In this document: positions 53,533-63,259 of the stretch, in pieces | How positions within the stretch are numbered: the first letter of the stretch is position 1 | Layout of the letters: each line of letters begins with the position of its first letter | Source: Daejeonella sp. | Lineage (GTDB): Bacteria; Bacteroidota; Bacteroidia; Sphingobacteriales; Sphingobacteriaceae | DNA: 64,000 nt | Reading direction: 5' to 3' | Assembly: GCF_017495225.1 (NCBI RefSeq) | Contig: NZ_JAFEIG010000026.1 | Location: forward strand, 22,365 to 86,364 | Translations under genes and position numbers: made by a program | Notes under the pieces: model-generated | Database searches by the model: none | The model's input: the letters and a program-made list of their open reading frames with translations, nothing else | What the model was told of the DNA's origin: nothing

Positions 53533-54737
53533 AACTCAATTCAGCGCATTTAAGTTATTGTACAAATATTCATGCTGGAGAGAGCTGGAAGGATCATTTT
53601 GAGTCCTTGGACTTAAATTTTCCGGTAATAAAAAAAGAATTTTCTCCTAATCAAGCCATGGGCATTGGTTTGCGCTTGTCTAATTCTGCCAGTATTGATT
53701 TGCTTGATTCTGAAGCCTTAAAAAGCTTTAAAAGCTGGCTGAACCAACAGCAAGCCTATGTTTTTACGATGAATGGTTTCCCTTATGGGGATTTCCATCA
53801 TGTAGTGGTGAAAGATCAGGTACATGCTCCCGACTGGACAAGCAAAGAACGCGTGGATTATACCTTGCGATTGTTCCAAATTTTAGCCGAGTTATTGCCT
53901 GAGGGAATGGAAGGTGGTATTTCTACTTCTCCATTAAGCTATAGACATTGGTTTTCTACAGATGATTTAACCCAGAAAGCCAAAGAAAAGGCAACAAAAC
54001 ACATTATTGAGGTCGCTGGAGAACTTTATAAGATTAAAAGTGAGCGCGGAATAAGCATGCATTTGGATATTGAGCCAGAACCCGACGGACTCCTAGAAAC
54101 GGGGGGAGAATTTATCGATTGGTATGAAAATATACTTCTACCGATGGCTAGGTCAACTCTAGCTAAGTCTTTGAATTTGAGTGATTTAGGGGTAGAAAAT
54201 TGCATGAAAGAGCATATTTGTTTATGCTATGATATTTGTCATTTTGCAATTGGATATGAAAATCATGGCGATGTATTGACTGAACTTCATGAAAAAGGAA
54301 TAAAAACAGGGAAAATTCAAATTAGTGCGGCTTTAAAAGCGGATTTAGCAGTAGAGCATGATTTAAAGACTGATATTTTTGAAGCTTTCTCGAGTTATAA
54401 TGAGAAAACCTATCTGCATCAAGTGGTAGCGAGGAAAGCTGATGAGGCATTAATACGCTATCGGGATTTGCCAGATGCGATACAAGACGCTGATAATAAG
54501 GAGGTTGTAGAGTGGAGAGCGCATTTCCATGTGCCTATTTTTGCAAAAGACCTCGGACTCTTACAATCAACTCAAGATGATATTATTGAGGTCTTAAAGA
54601 TTCAGAAAAATAACCCTTTAAGCACTCATTTAGAGGTAGAAACCTATACTTGGGAGGTACTTCCTAAAGCTTTGAAAATACCTATATCAAGCAGCATTAT
54701 TAGAGAGTTGAACTGGGTTAAAGAACAATTGATATAA
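53529..54737 (+). CDS. eboE: EboE, TIM-barrel metabolite traffic protein
   Basis: The 402-residue cytosolic protein has xylose-isomerase-like barrel features: LSYCTNIHAGESW, GFPYGDFH, ISMHLDIEPEPDGLLETGGE, CLCYDICHFAIGYE and LHQVVARK, with Glu/Asp/His positions expected for a metal site. EboE has no proved activity; the family belongs to the sugar-phosphate isomerase/epimerase clan. ATG overlaps the eboD stop (ATGA), so the two are translationally coupled. Confidence 0.9.
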   Translation: MKLNSAHLSYCTNIHAGESWKDHFESLDLNFPVIKKEFSPNQAMGIGLRLSNSASIDLLDSEALKSFKSWLNQQQAYVFTMNGFPYGDFHHVVVKDQVHAPDWTSKERVDYTLRLFQILAELLPEGMEGGISTSPLSYRHWFSTDDLTQKAKEKATKHIIEVAGELYKIKSERGISMHLDIEPEPDGLLETGGEFIDWYENILLPMARSTLAKSLNLSDLGVENCMKEHICLCYDICHFAIGYENHGDVLTELHEKGIKTGKIQISAALKADLAVEHDLKTDIFEAFSSYNEKTYLHQVVARKADEALIRYRDLPDAIQDADNKEVVEWRAHFHVPIFAKDLGLLQSTQDDIIEVLKIQKNNPLSTHLEVETYTWEVLPKALKIPISSSIIRELNWVKEQLI

Positions 54738-54747
54738 ATTCTAGATC

Positions 54748-56100
54748 ATGAAAAAAACGGTTGTAATTGATGTGGTAGCACTTTCAAGCTCAGTAATTGG
54801 AGAGCATACACCTTTTTTGAGTGACTATATCAAGCGAAAGCATCTATCTAGAATAGAACCCGTTTTTCCGGCTCTAACTACTTCAGCGCAAAGCACTTAT
54901 GTTACGGGTAAATGGCCATCTGAGACAGGAATTGTTGGGAATGGTTGGTATGATCGTACAGATTGTGAGGTTAAATTTTGGAAGCAATCCAATAAACTTG
55001 TTTCGGGTGAAAAAATTTGGGAGACAGCAAAAAAGGAAGATCCCAATTTTACCTGTTCAACAATGTTTTGGTGGTATAATATGTATTCATCGGCAGATTA
55101 TTCTGTTACCCCTCGACCAAATTACTTGGCTGATGGCAGGAAAATGCCAGATTGTTATTCCCATCCAGCAAGCTTACGAGATGTATTGCAAGAGAAGTTG
55201 GGGGACTTTCCGTTATTTCAATTCTGGGGACCAGGAGCAAATATAAAATCTACTCAGTGGATTGCTGATGCTTCCATGATTACAGATGATCTATATGATC
55301 CCACATTGACCTTAATTTACTTGCCACATTTGGATTATTGTCTGCAGAAATTCGGGCCCGATTTATCAAAAATCCACAAAGAGTTAAATGAAATTGATGA
55401 GGTGTTAAAAAAGCTCATCACTTTCTATGAAAATAAAGGAGCGGAAATTATCCTCCTTTCAGAATATGGAATTTCGCCAGTTAATAATCCTATCCATCTT
55501 AACCGAATATTTAGGGAGCATGGTTTATTGGCCATCAGAGAGGAGCGCGGACTAGAATTATTGGATGCAGGAGCTTCGAAGGCATTTGTGGTGGCTGATC
55601 ATCAAATTGCACATGTGTATATTAATGATCCTGCCGTAAAGGAGCAGGTGATGAAATTATTAAAAGGTGTTCAAGGAGTTGAGCGTATTTTAGATTCAAA
55701 GGAGCAAAAAGACTTTCACATCAATCATGAACGTTCGGGCGATTTAGTCCTGATGGCTGATCAAGATAGCTGGTTCACTTACTATTTCTGGCTTGATGAT
55801 GCAAAAGCTCCCGATTATGCACGTTGTGTAGATATTCATAAGAAGCCTGGGTACGATCCTGTGGAGATGTTTATGAGTTCCAAACTGAGAGCTGGATATA
55901 AATTATTAAGGAAAAAGGCTGGTTTTAGGTATGTGATGGATGTTATTCCTTTGGATGCTACCTTAGTAAAAGGTTCACATGGTACAGTAGGTGTAAGTGC
56001 AGAATACCAGCCTGTTTTAATCACAAATGATCCTTTAGAAAGCTCAATTATCTCTGCAGATACCGTTTTTGACCTAATTATTAGGATTTTAGGGAAATAA
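54748..56100 (+). CDS. eboF: EboF, nucleotide-pyrophosphatase/alkaline-phosphatase-superfamily protein
   Basis: The 450-residue protein belongs to the type I phosphodiesterase superfamily: metal site VIDVVALSS, nucleophile loop FPALTTSAQSTYVTGKWPSE, TGIVGNGW, LPHLDYCLQKFGPD, LLSEYGISPV and KGSHGTVGV. Such enzymes hydrolyse phosphodiesters or phosphoesters of sugars and lipids. No signal peptide is seen, so it acts in the cytosol, unlike the exported PafA. It closes the Ebo operon. Confidence 0.92.
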   Translation: MKKTVVIDVVALSSSVIGEHTPFLSDYIKRKHLSRIEPVFPALTTSAQSTYVTGKWPSETGIVGNGWYDRTDCEVKFWKQSNKLVSGEKIWETAKKEDPNFTCSTMFWWYNMYSSADYSVTPRPNYLADGRKMPDCYSHPASLRDVLQEKLGDFPLFQFWGPGANIKSTQWIADASMITDDLYDPTLTLIYLPHLDYCLQKFGPDLSKIHKELNEIDEVLKKLITFYENKGAEIILLSEYGISPVNNPIHLNRIFREHGLLAIREERGLELLDAGASKAFVVADHQIAHVYINDPAVKEQVMKLLKGVQGVERILDSKEQKDFHINHERSGDLVLMADQDSWFTYYFWLDDAKAPDYARCVDIHKKPGYDPVEMFMSSKLRAGYKLLRKKAGFRYVMDVIPLDATLVKGSHGTVGVSAEYQPVLITNDPLESSIISADTVFDLIIRILGK

Positions 56101-56142
56101 TTCGTATATTATATTATTTAGAATTACTGGGGGGTGGGTTGA

Positions 56143-56170
56143 GTAGTACGGTGAGAACACTTACTAGAGG
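56143..56170 (+). repeat. Third copy of the GTG-ANAA-CAC hairpin element
   Basis: TAGTACG-GTG-AGAA-CAC-TTACTA (56144-56166) shares the GTGANAACAC core and the following AGAGG with the hairpins at 1058-1082 and 2591-2615. The outer stem is TAGTA/TACTA here. It sits between eboF and the DUF1080 gene, without the other elements of the composite repeat. Confidence 0.65.
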
Positions 56171-56196
56171 GCAGACTACAGATGACAATAAATACA

Positions 56197-56949
56197 ATGA
56201 TAAAAAAAACACTAATTTTTTCTTTCGTGTTGCTAATGATTAGCAACATCACTTTCTCGCAAGAGGTTCTTTTTGAATTTGGTACTTCCAAATCCATGGA
56301 TGCGGTAATTTCAGGTTCTAAGGCAAAGGAAATTCCTTTAAAATGGGTGGATGTGAATACTACCAAGGAAACCTGGACTGTAAAAAAAGATGGTACTTTA
56401 TTTTCTACGGGAATGCCGATTGGTGTTGCTCGATCAGAAAAGCAGTATGAAAATTTTATACTACATGTGGAATGGAAACATTTAGAGCCGGGAGGTAATT
56501 CGGGGGTATTTGTGTGGAGTGGAGCCAATCCCAAAGGGGATAATCCTTTACCAGACGGAGTAGAGGTACAAATGCTTGAATTAGATTGGGTGAATTTAAA
56601 TCTTAGAGATGGACAAAAACCTCCTATTGCATACGTTCATGGAGAGCTTTTTGGAGTTCAGGGGGTTAAAACTACACCTGATAATCCTAGAGGAGAGCGT
56701 AGCAAATCTATTGAGAATCGCGCCAAGGGTAAAGGGGAGTGGAACACCTATGATGTGGTATGCGTTGATGGGGTAATCAAACTTTCTGTGAATGGTAAAT
56801 TTGTGAATGGCATCAGTAAATCGACCCAAAAGAAAGGCTATATCTGCTTGGAGGCCGAAGGTGCAAAAATTGAATTCCGTAATTTTAAGATTATTGAGTT
56901 GGCGCCGGGCGTAACTTCTGCAGAGGAGACTGCCGCTTTATTAAAATAA
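56197..56949 (+). CDS. Exported DUF1080 protein (3-keto-disaccharide hydrolase family)
   Basis: This 250-residue protein from ATG 56197 has a signal peptide ([17 protein letters not shown]) and a concanavalin-like DUF1080 domain: [50 protein letters not shown] and [11 protein letters not shown]. In Bacteroidota such proteins are exported enzymes for 3-keto sugars or their glycosides. The start ATG 56182 is possible but adds only five polar residues. It opens the exported set that runs to 63.7 kb. Confidence 0.85.
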   Translation: MIKKTLIFSFVLLMISNITFSQEVLFEFGTSKSMDAVISGSKAKEIPLKWVDVNTTKETWTVKKDGTLFSTGMPIGVARSEKQYENFILHVEWKHLEPGGNSGVFVWSGANPKGDNPLPDGVEVQMLELDWVNLNLRDGQKPPIAYVHGELFGVQGVKTTPDNPRGERSKSIENRAKGKGEWNTYDVVCVDGVIKLSVNGKFVNGISKSTQKKGYICLEAEGAKIEFRNFKIIELAPGVTSAEETAALLK

Positions 56950-57073
56950 TCTGTTTTTAGCTCATTGTTAGCTAGAAGGCTATTTCATATATTCGTATTC
57001 TAATTCTTTGGGTCATCTGCAATTAAAGGCTTAGAATACGAATAAATTTCAGGCTGAAATAGACAAAAATTTC

Positions 57074-60000
57074 ATGAGGCATTACTTTTTCTTTTTAATG
57101 ATTTTAATTATCGGGGCTTGTTCTCCAACTAAAAAATCAATCAAAATCCTTTATTTTTCTAAAGATATTAAAGGCGAGCAAGCCGAGAAATTGAAAAATT
57201 TGGCCTTGAAAAATGGCTGGGAATTATTAGCTGCCGACAGTGAAAAATATTTACATGAAGACTCTCTATCCAAAGTAAACGTCATTTTTCTGCCTTTTTC
57301 GGCTCTCAATAAAATGGGATATCAAGAATTGCCTCAGCTAAAACGTTATTTGGAAGCTGGTGGGGGTGTGATCACCATGGTAGATACAAGCTTGCTGCAA
57401 AAAGAATGGCCTTGGCTACAATCTTGGGCAGATAAGTCGGATGCGGAAGTATGGACCCAAGATAAGTCCTGGATTACTCGTTTAAATTCTGATTTTAGTG
57501 AAGATCAATTGGCAAAAATCCTGATCCAAAATGTTTCAAAAAGCTCAAATCCCGATTATTCAACTGTAAAAACTTTAACTGTTCCCGATAGCACTAGGTA
57601 CACTCGAACAGTTTTGGTAGAAGGCTTAGATGAACCCCTGGGGATGGCAATTCTTCCCAATAATGATGTTTTATTGGCTGAAAGGAAGGGAGGCTTGAAG
57701 ATCTATAATCGAGCAACTAAGCAAATCAAGTTGATTTCTAATTTTGACGTGTTTAGTGGCATTGAAGACGGGCTTTTAGGAGTGGCGATTGATCCTAATT
57801 TTGGTGAAAACCATTGGGTTTATTTCTATTATTCCCTTGCCGGGGATAAATTTGTAAATCGCCTATCACGGATTCAATTATATGGTGATAGTTTAGCAAA
57901 AGCTTCCGAACAGATTTTATTAGAAATACCAACTCAACGTAAATATTGCTGTCACTCAGCAGGTTATATCTCCTTTGATGCAGATGGTTTACTTTATTTA
58001 TCTACCGGAGATAATACCAATGCCGAAGAAACTGAGGGTTACACTCCAGTAGATGAGCGTCCGGGGCGTGCCTTGGCCGATGATCAAGCTACCGCTGCAA
58101 ATACCAATGATTTGAGAGGTAAAATATTGAGGATTAAGCCTTTAGATAATGGGACTTATGCTATTCCAGAGGGTAATTTATTCCCTAAAGACAATCCCAA
58201 AACAAGGCCAGAAATTTACATTATGGGTTCCCGTAATCCCTATCGCTTTAGTGTAGATCAAAAAAACAAGTATTTATACTGGGGTGATGTGGGTCCAGAT
58301 ACGAAAGTCCCGAGCCAAGACGGTGAATTAATGAGTTTTGATGAAATAAATCAGGCAAAAGCGCCTGGTTTTTATGGATGGCCATATTTTCTCGGGAATA
58401 ATCAGGCTTTCCCGAAATATGATTTTGCAACGAAGAAAGAAGGGCCTAAAAAAGATCCTTCAAAGCCCATAAATGACTCGCCAAATAATACTGGAGAGCG
58501 TATTTTACCTCAAGCACAGCCTGCTATGATTTGGTATGGGAAGAAAACTTCTAAATATTTTCCGATTTTAGGGAATGGAGGTGCTTCGGCAATGGCGGGA
58601 CCGGTTTATTATGGTGATCTTTTCCCAAATGCACCCTACAAATTGAATGATTATTATAATGGGAAATTATTCATTTATGAGTGGATTCGCGGTTGGATAA
58701 TGGCTGTAAGCTTTGACGAAAAAGGTAATTATTTGCGTGTGGAGCCATTTTTAAAGCAATATACCTTTGCAGCTCCTGTGGATATGCAGTTTAGTCGCGA
58801 TGGTGCTCTATACGTTTTGGAATACGGCACCAATTGGTTTTCTAAAAATATGGATGCTCGGTTAGTTCGAATTGAATATGTTGAAGGGAATAGAAATCCT
58901 ATTGCTGAAATTGAACTCGACAAACAATATGGAGCTGCACCTTTTAAAGTCCAGTTTTCTGGCAAGAAAACTTTCGACCACGACCGAGATGATAAACTAA
59001 ATTATACTTGGAGCGTTGAAAATGCCATTTATGAAGGAATTAGTGCGAATCATACTTTTACAAAACCTGGAGTTTATACTGTAAAATTAGTTGTAAAGGA
59101 CGATAAAGGAGGTATGAGCGAGACCAGTTCACAAGTTTTTGTTGGAAATACCCCTCCTGAAATTCAAATATTTACCAATGCAAACCGAAGTTTTTACTGG
59201 GATAATGTGCTGCTCGATTATGAAGTGAAAATTACTGATTTAGAAGATAAAAATATCGATGAAAACAGGTTGAATATCACCTATGGCTATCTAGCGCGCG
59301 GCAAAGATGTAGCTGTAGTGTTAACACAAAATCAGTCCTCAAATAGCTTAAAATATGTGAAGGGACAACAATTAGCTGCCAATTTAGATTGTAGAGCCTG
59401 CCATTCGCTGGATAAAGCTTCAGTTGGTCCTTCGTATCTCGCCATAGCCGAACGCTATGCTGGTAAGCAGGGAGTTGAGGCCATGCTTTCCGAAAAAATA
59501 ATTAAAGGTGGAGGTGGTGCATGGGGCGAACGTGCCATGATTCCGCATCCCAATTTGAGTAAAGATGATGCGGCAGAAATTGTCGATTATATTCTTTCTT
59601 TATCAGATAAATCGAGTATTAAACGGCCAATTTCGGATGTGATAGAGCTAAAAGATCATGTTGGCAAAGGGAATGAGGGTTCTTACCTTTTGAATGTAAG
59701 CTATACCGATTTGGGAGCAAATGGAATTCAATCCCTCCAAAGTCGTAATCATATTACTTTGAGGAGTCCTTTAGTACAAGCTGAAGATTTTGATGCAGGA
59801 AATGTACGAATTGCGACATATCCCACTGAAAATTTAGCCTATGCTCGAGCAATAAATCATGAGACTTACATTCGCTTTAATAAAATTGATTTGAATCTTG
59901 TAAAGCAAATGCTTTTCCGTGTTGAGCCTCTGGCGGGAGGAAATATTGAAGTGAGAATAGGTAAAATAGATGGGACCGTGATTGGTGAAATGGAGATTCC

Positions 60001-60163
60001 TTCAGCTATAGCAAAGGATTCAAAGCCTTGGAAAGAGCTTAATATCAATGCCTTAGAGACAAAAGGTGTTCATGATTTATATTTTGTTTTTAAGAGTAAA
60101 TCTGATAAAAAGCAGAATTTATTTCATTTAGATTGGATTTATTTTTCTAATAAGAGCAAATAA
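57074..60163 (+). CDS. Exported PQQ/glucose-dehydrogenase-like protein fused to PKD, cytochrome c and a carbohydrate-binding module
   Basis: The 1029-residue lipoprotein (LMILIIGAC, lipidated Cys16) has, in order: a ThuA-like N-domain (about 25-160), a soluble GDH-type beta-propeller (about 180-605: PLGMAILPNNDVLLAERKGG, EDGLLGVAIDPNF, CCHSAGYISFDADGLLYLST, GSRNPYRF), a PKD domain (about 620-705), a c-type cytochrome domain with CRACH at about 772 and Met-containing MIPHP, and a C-terminal CBM6-like domain (about 890-1025). The fusion lets the enzyme pass electrons from sugar oxidation directly to its own haem. PQQ itself is not proved. Confidence 0.85.
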   Translation: MRHYFFFLMILIIGACSPTKKSIKILYFSKDIKGEQAEKLKNLALKNGWELLAADSEKYLHEDSLSKVNVIFLPFSALNKMGYQELPQLKRYLEAGGGVITMVDTSLLQKEWPWLQSWADKSDAEVWTQDKSWITRLNSDFSEDQLAKILIQNVSKSSNPDYSTVKTLTVPDSTRYTRTVLVEGLDEPLGMAILPNNDVLLAERKGGLKIYNRATKQIKLISNFDVFSGIEDGLLGVAIDPNFGENHWVYFYYSLAGDKFVNRLSRIQLYGDSLAKASEQILLEIPTQRKYCCHSAGYISFDADGLLYLSTGDNTNAEETEGYTPVDERPGRALADDQATAANTNDLRGKILRIKPLDNGTYAIPEGNLFPKDNPKTRPEIYIMGSRNPYRFSVDQKNKYLYWGDVGPDTKVPSQDGELMSFDEINQAKAPGFYGWPYFLGNNQAFPKYDFATKKEGPKKDPSKPINDSPNNTGERILPQAQPAMIWYGKKTSKYFPILGNGGASAMAGPVYYGDLFPNAPYKLNDYYNGKLFIYEWIRGWIMAVSFDEKGNYLRVEPFLKQYTFAAPVDMQFSRDGALYVLEYGTNWFSKNMDARLVRIEYVEGNRNPIAEIELDKQYGAAPFKVQFSGKKTFDHDRDDKLNYTWSVENAIYEGISANHTFTKPGVYTVKLVVKDDKGGMSETSSQVFVGNTPPEIQIFTNANRSFYWDNVLLDYEVKITDLEDKNIDENRLNITYGYLARGKDVAVVLTQNQSSNSLKYVKGQQLAANLDCRACHSLDKASVGPSYLAIAERYAGKQGVEAMLSEKIIKGGGGAWGERAMIPHPNLSKDDAAEIVDYILSLSDKSSIKRPISDVIELKDHVGKGNEGSYLLNVSYTDLGANGIQSLQSRNHITLRSPLVQAEDFDAGNVRIATYPTENLAYARAINHETYIRFNKIDLNLVKQMLFRVEPLAGGNIEVRIGKIDGTVIGEMEIPSAIAKDSKPWKELNINALETKGVHDLYFVFKSKSDKKQNLFHLDWIYFSNKSK

Positions 60164-60334
60164 ATATTTTTAACAAAAATCTTATAAATCACTAATAATC
60201 AATATTTTATATGTTTTTTTTAGATTAATCTCATTGTAATATTATAAATGTCGCTGGCATTTTTCCTTATATTTAATAAAAAATTAATTGAAGCCTCATA
60301 TCCAAGCAAAATCCATTAAAATACCCTTTAAATC

Positions 60335-61609
60335 ATGAGAAAAGCCCTGATTCTATTTTTTTTCCTCCTGTTGGTACAGATTGTTAATGCTCAATCGGGC
60401 GATTCACAATATGCGATAATAATTAAGGGAGGGCATATTATTGATCCCAAAAACAAGATCAATGAGTTGATGGATGTAGCGATTAACAAGGAAGGAAAAA
60501 TTGCCGCGATTTCTAAAAATATTGATCCTAATTCAGGTGCTAGAGTACTGAATGCCAAAGGCTTATATGTCACTCCGGGAATCATCGACATGCATACCCA
60601 TAATTTTGCGGGTACAGAACCTGACAAGTATTTAAGAAACAGTTATTATGCCAATCAGCCTGACGGTTTCACTTTTCGTGTGGGTGTAACTACGGTGGTG
60701 GATGCAGGAAGTGCTGGATGGAGGAATTTTGAGAAATTTAAGGATCAAACAATTGACCGTTCTAGGACACGTGTTCTATCTTTTTTAAATATTGTGGGTG
60801 AGGGAATGGCAGGAGGTGCAATTGAGCAAGATAATGCCGATATGGATGCAAAATTAAGTGCCGATATGGCTTTAAAGCACAAAGAACACATTGTAGGATT
60901 TAAGGTTGCTCATTATAATAAACCTGATTGGGTTCCAATTGATCGAGCGATTGAGGCTGGAACATTGGCTGGAAATTTACCTGTGATTGTAGATTTTGGT
61001 GGTGGTGGGTTATCGCTTGAAGAGCTAACCATGAAGAAATTCCGTGCAGGAGATATTTACACCCATACTTTTGGTGGTGGTGGAAAAGATCGTGAGGCAA
61101 TTACAGACCCGAAAACGGGTAAATTGAGGCCTTTTGTCTTTCAAGCGAGTCAAAGAGGGGTTATTTGGGATGTTGGTCATGGTGCTGCAAGCTTCTCCTT
61201 CCAACATGCCATTCCTGCAGCAAAAGCAGGGTTTTTCCCTGATGTAATTAGTACCGATCATCACGGTGGAAGTATGAATTCGGCGATGAAAGACATTTTA
61301 AATGTGATGAATAAATTCCTGACCTTGGGAATGGAAGTCCCAGCCATTATCAACTCAGTCACGTGGAAGCCTGCTCAAGTAATTCATAGAGAGCAATTGG
61401 GTAATCTATCAGTAGGTTCTGAAGGTGATGTGACTATTTTACGCATCCGAAAAGGAAAATTTGGAGTGTTTGATCAGATAGGTCAGCGTTTGGAGGGTAA
61501 GCAGCGCTTTGAATGTGAGGCTACTATCAAAGGCGGACGAGTTTTTTATGATTTAAATGGTTTGACGAGTCCACTGCCAAAAGTTGTTGGTGGATTGCCA
61601 AGTCTCTAA
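60335..61609 (+). CDS. Exported amidohydrolase/deacetylase-type metallohydrolase
   Basis: The 424-residue protein has a signal peptide (LILFFFLLLVQIVNAQ). The metal site is H87/H89 in GIIDMHTHNF, a probable carbamylated K190 in VGFKVAHY, His in IYTHTFGGGG and WDVGHGAASFSF, and Asp in VISTDHHGG. It resembles the dihydroorotase-like deacetylase group often encoded beside a SelA-like PLP enzyme in D-glucosaminate-type operons. Export is unusual for that group. It lies 9 bp before the SelA-like gene. Confidence 0.88.
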   Translation: MRKALILFFFLLLVQIVNAQSGDSQYAIIIKGGHIIDPKNKINELMDVAINKEGKIAAISKNIDPNSGARVLNAKGLYVTPGIIDMHTHNFAGTEPDKYLRNSYYANQPDGFTFRVGVTTVVDAGSAGWRNFEKFKDQTIDRSRTRVLSFLNIVGEGMAGGAIEQDNADMDAKLSADMALKHKEHIVGFKVAHYNKPDWVPIDRAIEAGTLAGNLPVIVDFGGGGLSLEELTMKKFRAGDIYTHTFGGGGKDREAITDPKTGKLRPFVFQASQRGVIWDVGHGAASFSFQHAIPAAKAGFFPDVISTDHHGGSMNSAMKDILNVMNKFLTLGMEVPAIINSVTWKPAQVIHREQLGNLSVGSEGDVTILRIRKGKFGVFDQIGQRLEGKQRFECEATIKGGRVFYDLNGLTSPLPKVVGGLPSL

Positions 61610-61618
61610 AATATTGTT

Positions 61619-63220
61619 ATGAAAAGAAGAGAATTAATTAAGGGATTGGGCGTTTTGCCATTGGCTGGCGTAGTTTCAGGAGCTAGCGTATCTTCTGCTT
61701 TTGCCGCGGGTGATGATCCTAAACAAAAAAACAAAAAGAGCATTTATGAAGCCATTGGTGTAAAGCCATTGATTAATGCTCGTGGAACGGTTACGGTGGT
61801 GGGTGCAAGTCAGATTTTACCTGAGGTGCAACAAGCCATGGATGATGCCGTTCGCGAATATGTTCAGATTGATGAGTTGATGGATGCGGTGGGAGAACGA
61901 TTAGGGCAATTAACTGGGACGGAATTTGGCTTTGTAAGCTCTGGGGCATCGGCGGCAATAACTGCGGGAACTGCTGGCTGTGTAACTGGTGGCGACCCTG
62001 ATAAGCTTTGGATGATTCCTAACCTGACAGGAATGAAGGATGAGGTGATTATTCCTGCCTATTCTCGTTCGGCTTATGATGCTGCAGCAAAGGCTGTGGG
62101 TGTTCGCATGGTGGAGGTTTCTAGCCTTGAGGATCTAAAATTGGCCATTGGTCCGCGCACCGCCATGATTCTTGTCCTAGCCGGTGCACGATCTGAAAAT
62201 GGCCCTTTATCTATCAAAGAAATTTCTTCAGTGGCAAAGCCTTTGGGCGTTCCAATTTTGGTGGATGCAGCAGCTGAGGGTTTAGAATTACCTAATCCGC
62301 ATGTGGTGCAAGGTGCCGATTTAGTGGCTTACAGTGGGGGTAAATACCTCCGCGGACCACAATGTGCGGGTTTATTGTTAGGGCGTAAGGATTTAGTAAT
62401 TGCTTCTAGAATAAATGCTGGTCCACATCATGGCTTTGGCCGCGGATTTAAAGTCGGACGTGAAGAAATCATGGGCATGCTTGCCGCCGTAGAAATGTGG
62501 TTTAAGCGTGATCATGCAGGAGAGTGGAAGACATGGATTTCTTGGGCGCAGCATATTGAGAAGCGTTTGGGAGGTATTCAGGGACTAAGTACCGAAATCA
62601 ATGAGCCAAAAGCTCGCTCAAATCGGGCACCATCACTTCAAGTCAAATGGGATCAGTCCCTCATTCCATTAACAGGTGAAGAAATGGAAAAACTTTTATG
62701 GGATGGAACACCTCGCATTGCAGTTAGTGGTGCAGGAAGCTTTTTGCCATTCCCACCTAATTTGCAGCCCAATATTAGTGTTGCTATGGCATCCTTGCGA
62801 GCAGGGGATGAAAAAATTATTGCAGATAGGCTACAAGAAATTTTTATCAATCCACCAAAAATGGAGAAGGATCTTGCAGCTGCGGAATTTAATCTTAGCG
62901 GCCAATGGGATTTAAAAATGAAGTTTTCTGCAAGCACTGTTGATCAGACCTTAATGATTGAGCAAAAGGGCAATGCATTGATTGGGACGCATTTTGCAAG
63001 CATTGGATCTAGAGATTTAGATGGCACGATCCATGGAAAGGAAGTCTTAATTAGAAGTTCATATACCAAAGATGGAGTGCGTATTAATTTCACCTTTAAT
63101 GGCACTACAGATGGTAATAGCATGCAGGGAAAAGTTAGTCTGAGTGAGTATGGAGATGCCGAATGGAGCGCTACACGCCACGATTATCGTCCCGCAGGAT
63201 CGTCTCGTTCCAAGGGATAA
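61619..63220 (+). CDS. Tat-exported SelA-like PLP-dependent enzyme with C-terminal beta domain
   Basis: This 533-residue protein has a twin-arginine signal (MKRRELIKGLGVLPLAGVVS). The PLP core (about 38-405) shows INARGTVTVVGAS, FGFVSSGASAAITAGTAGC, VPILVDAAAEG and the PLP lysine K242 in YSGGKYLRGPQCAG. It resembles the SelA/DgaE group that acts as amino-sugar-acid lyase or ammonia-lyase. A beta-strand domain of about 90 residues follows (about 430-520: LSGQWDLKMKF, EQKGNALIGTHFA), lipocalin-like. Tat export is used for cofactor-loaded folded enzymes, which fits. Confidence 0.85.
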   Translation: MKRRELIKGLGVLPLAGVVSGASVSSAFAAGDDPKQKNKKSIYEAIGVKPLINARGTVTVVGASQILPEVQQAMDDAVREYVQIDELMDAVGERLGQLTGTEFGFVSSGASAAITAGTAGCVTGGDPDKLWMIPNLTGMKDEVIIPAYSRSAYDAAAKAVGVRMVEVSSLEDLKLAIGPRTAMILVLAGARSENGPLSIKEISSVAKPLGVPILVDAAAEGLELPNPHVVQGADLVAYSGGKYLRGPQCAGLLLGRKDLVIASRINAGPHHGFGRGFKVGREEIMGMLAAVEMWFKRDHAGEWKTWISWAQHIEKRLGGIQGLSTEINEPKARSNRAPSLQVKWDQSLIPLTGEEMEKLLWDGTPRIAVSGAGSFLPFPPNLQPNISVAMASLRAGDEKIIADRLQEIFINPPKMEKDLAAAEFNLSGQWDLKMKFSASTVDQTLMIEQKGNALIGTHFASIGSRDLDGTIHGKEVLIRSSYTKDGVRINFTFNGTTDGNSMQGKVSLSEYGDAEWSATRHDYRPAGSSRSKG

Positions 63221-63259
63221 TATTTTCGCCTAGGGCTTAATTTTAATAATTAGATAGAT

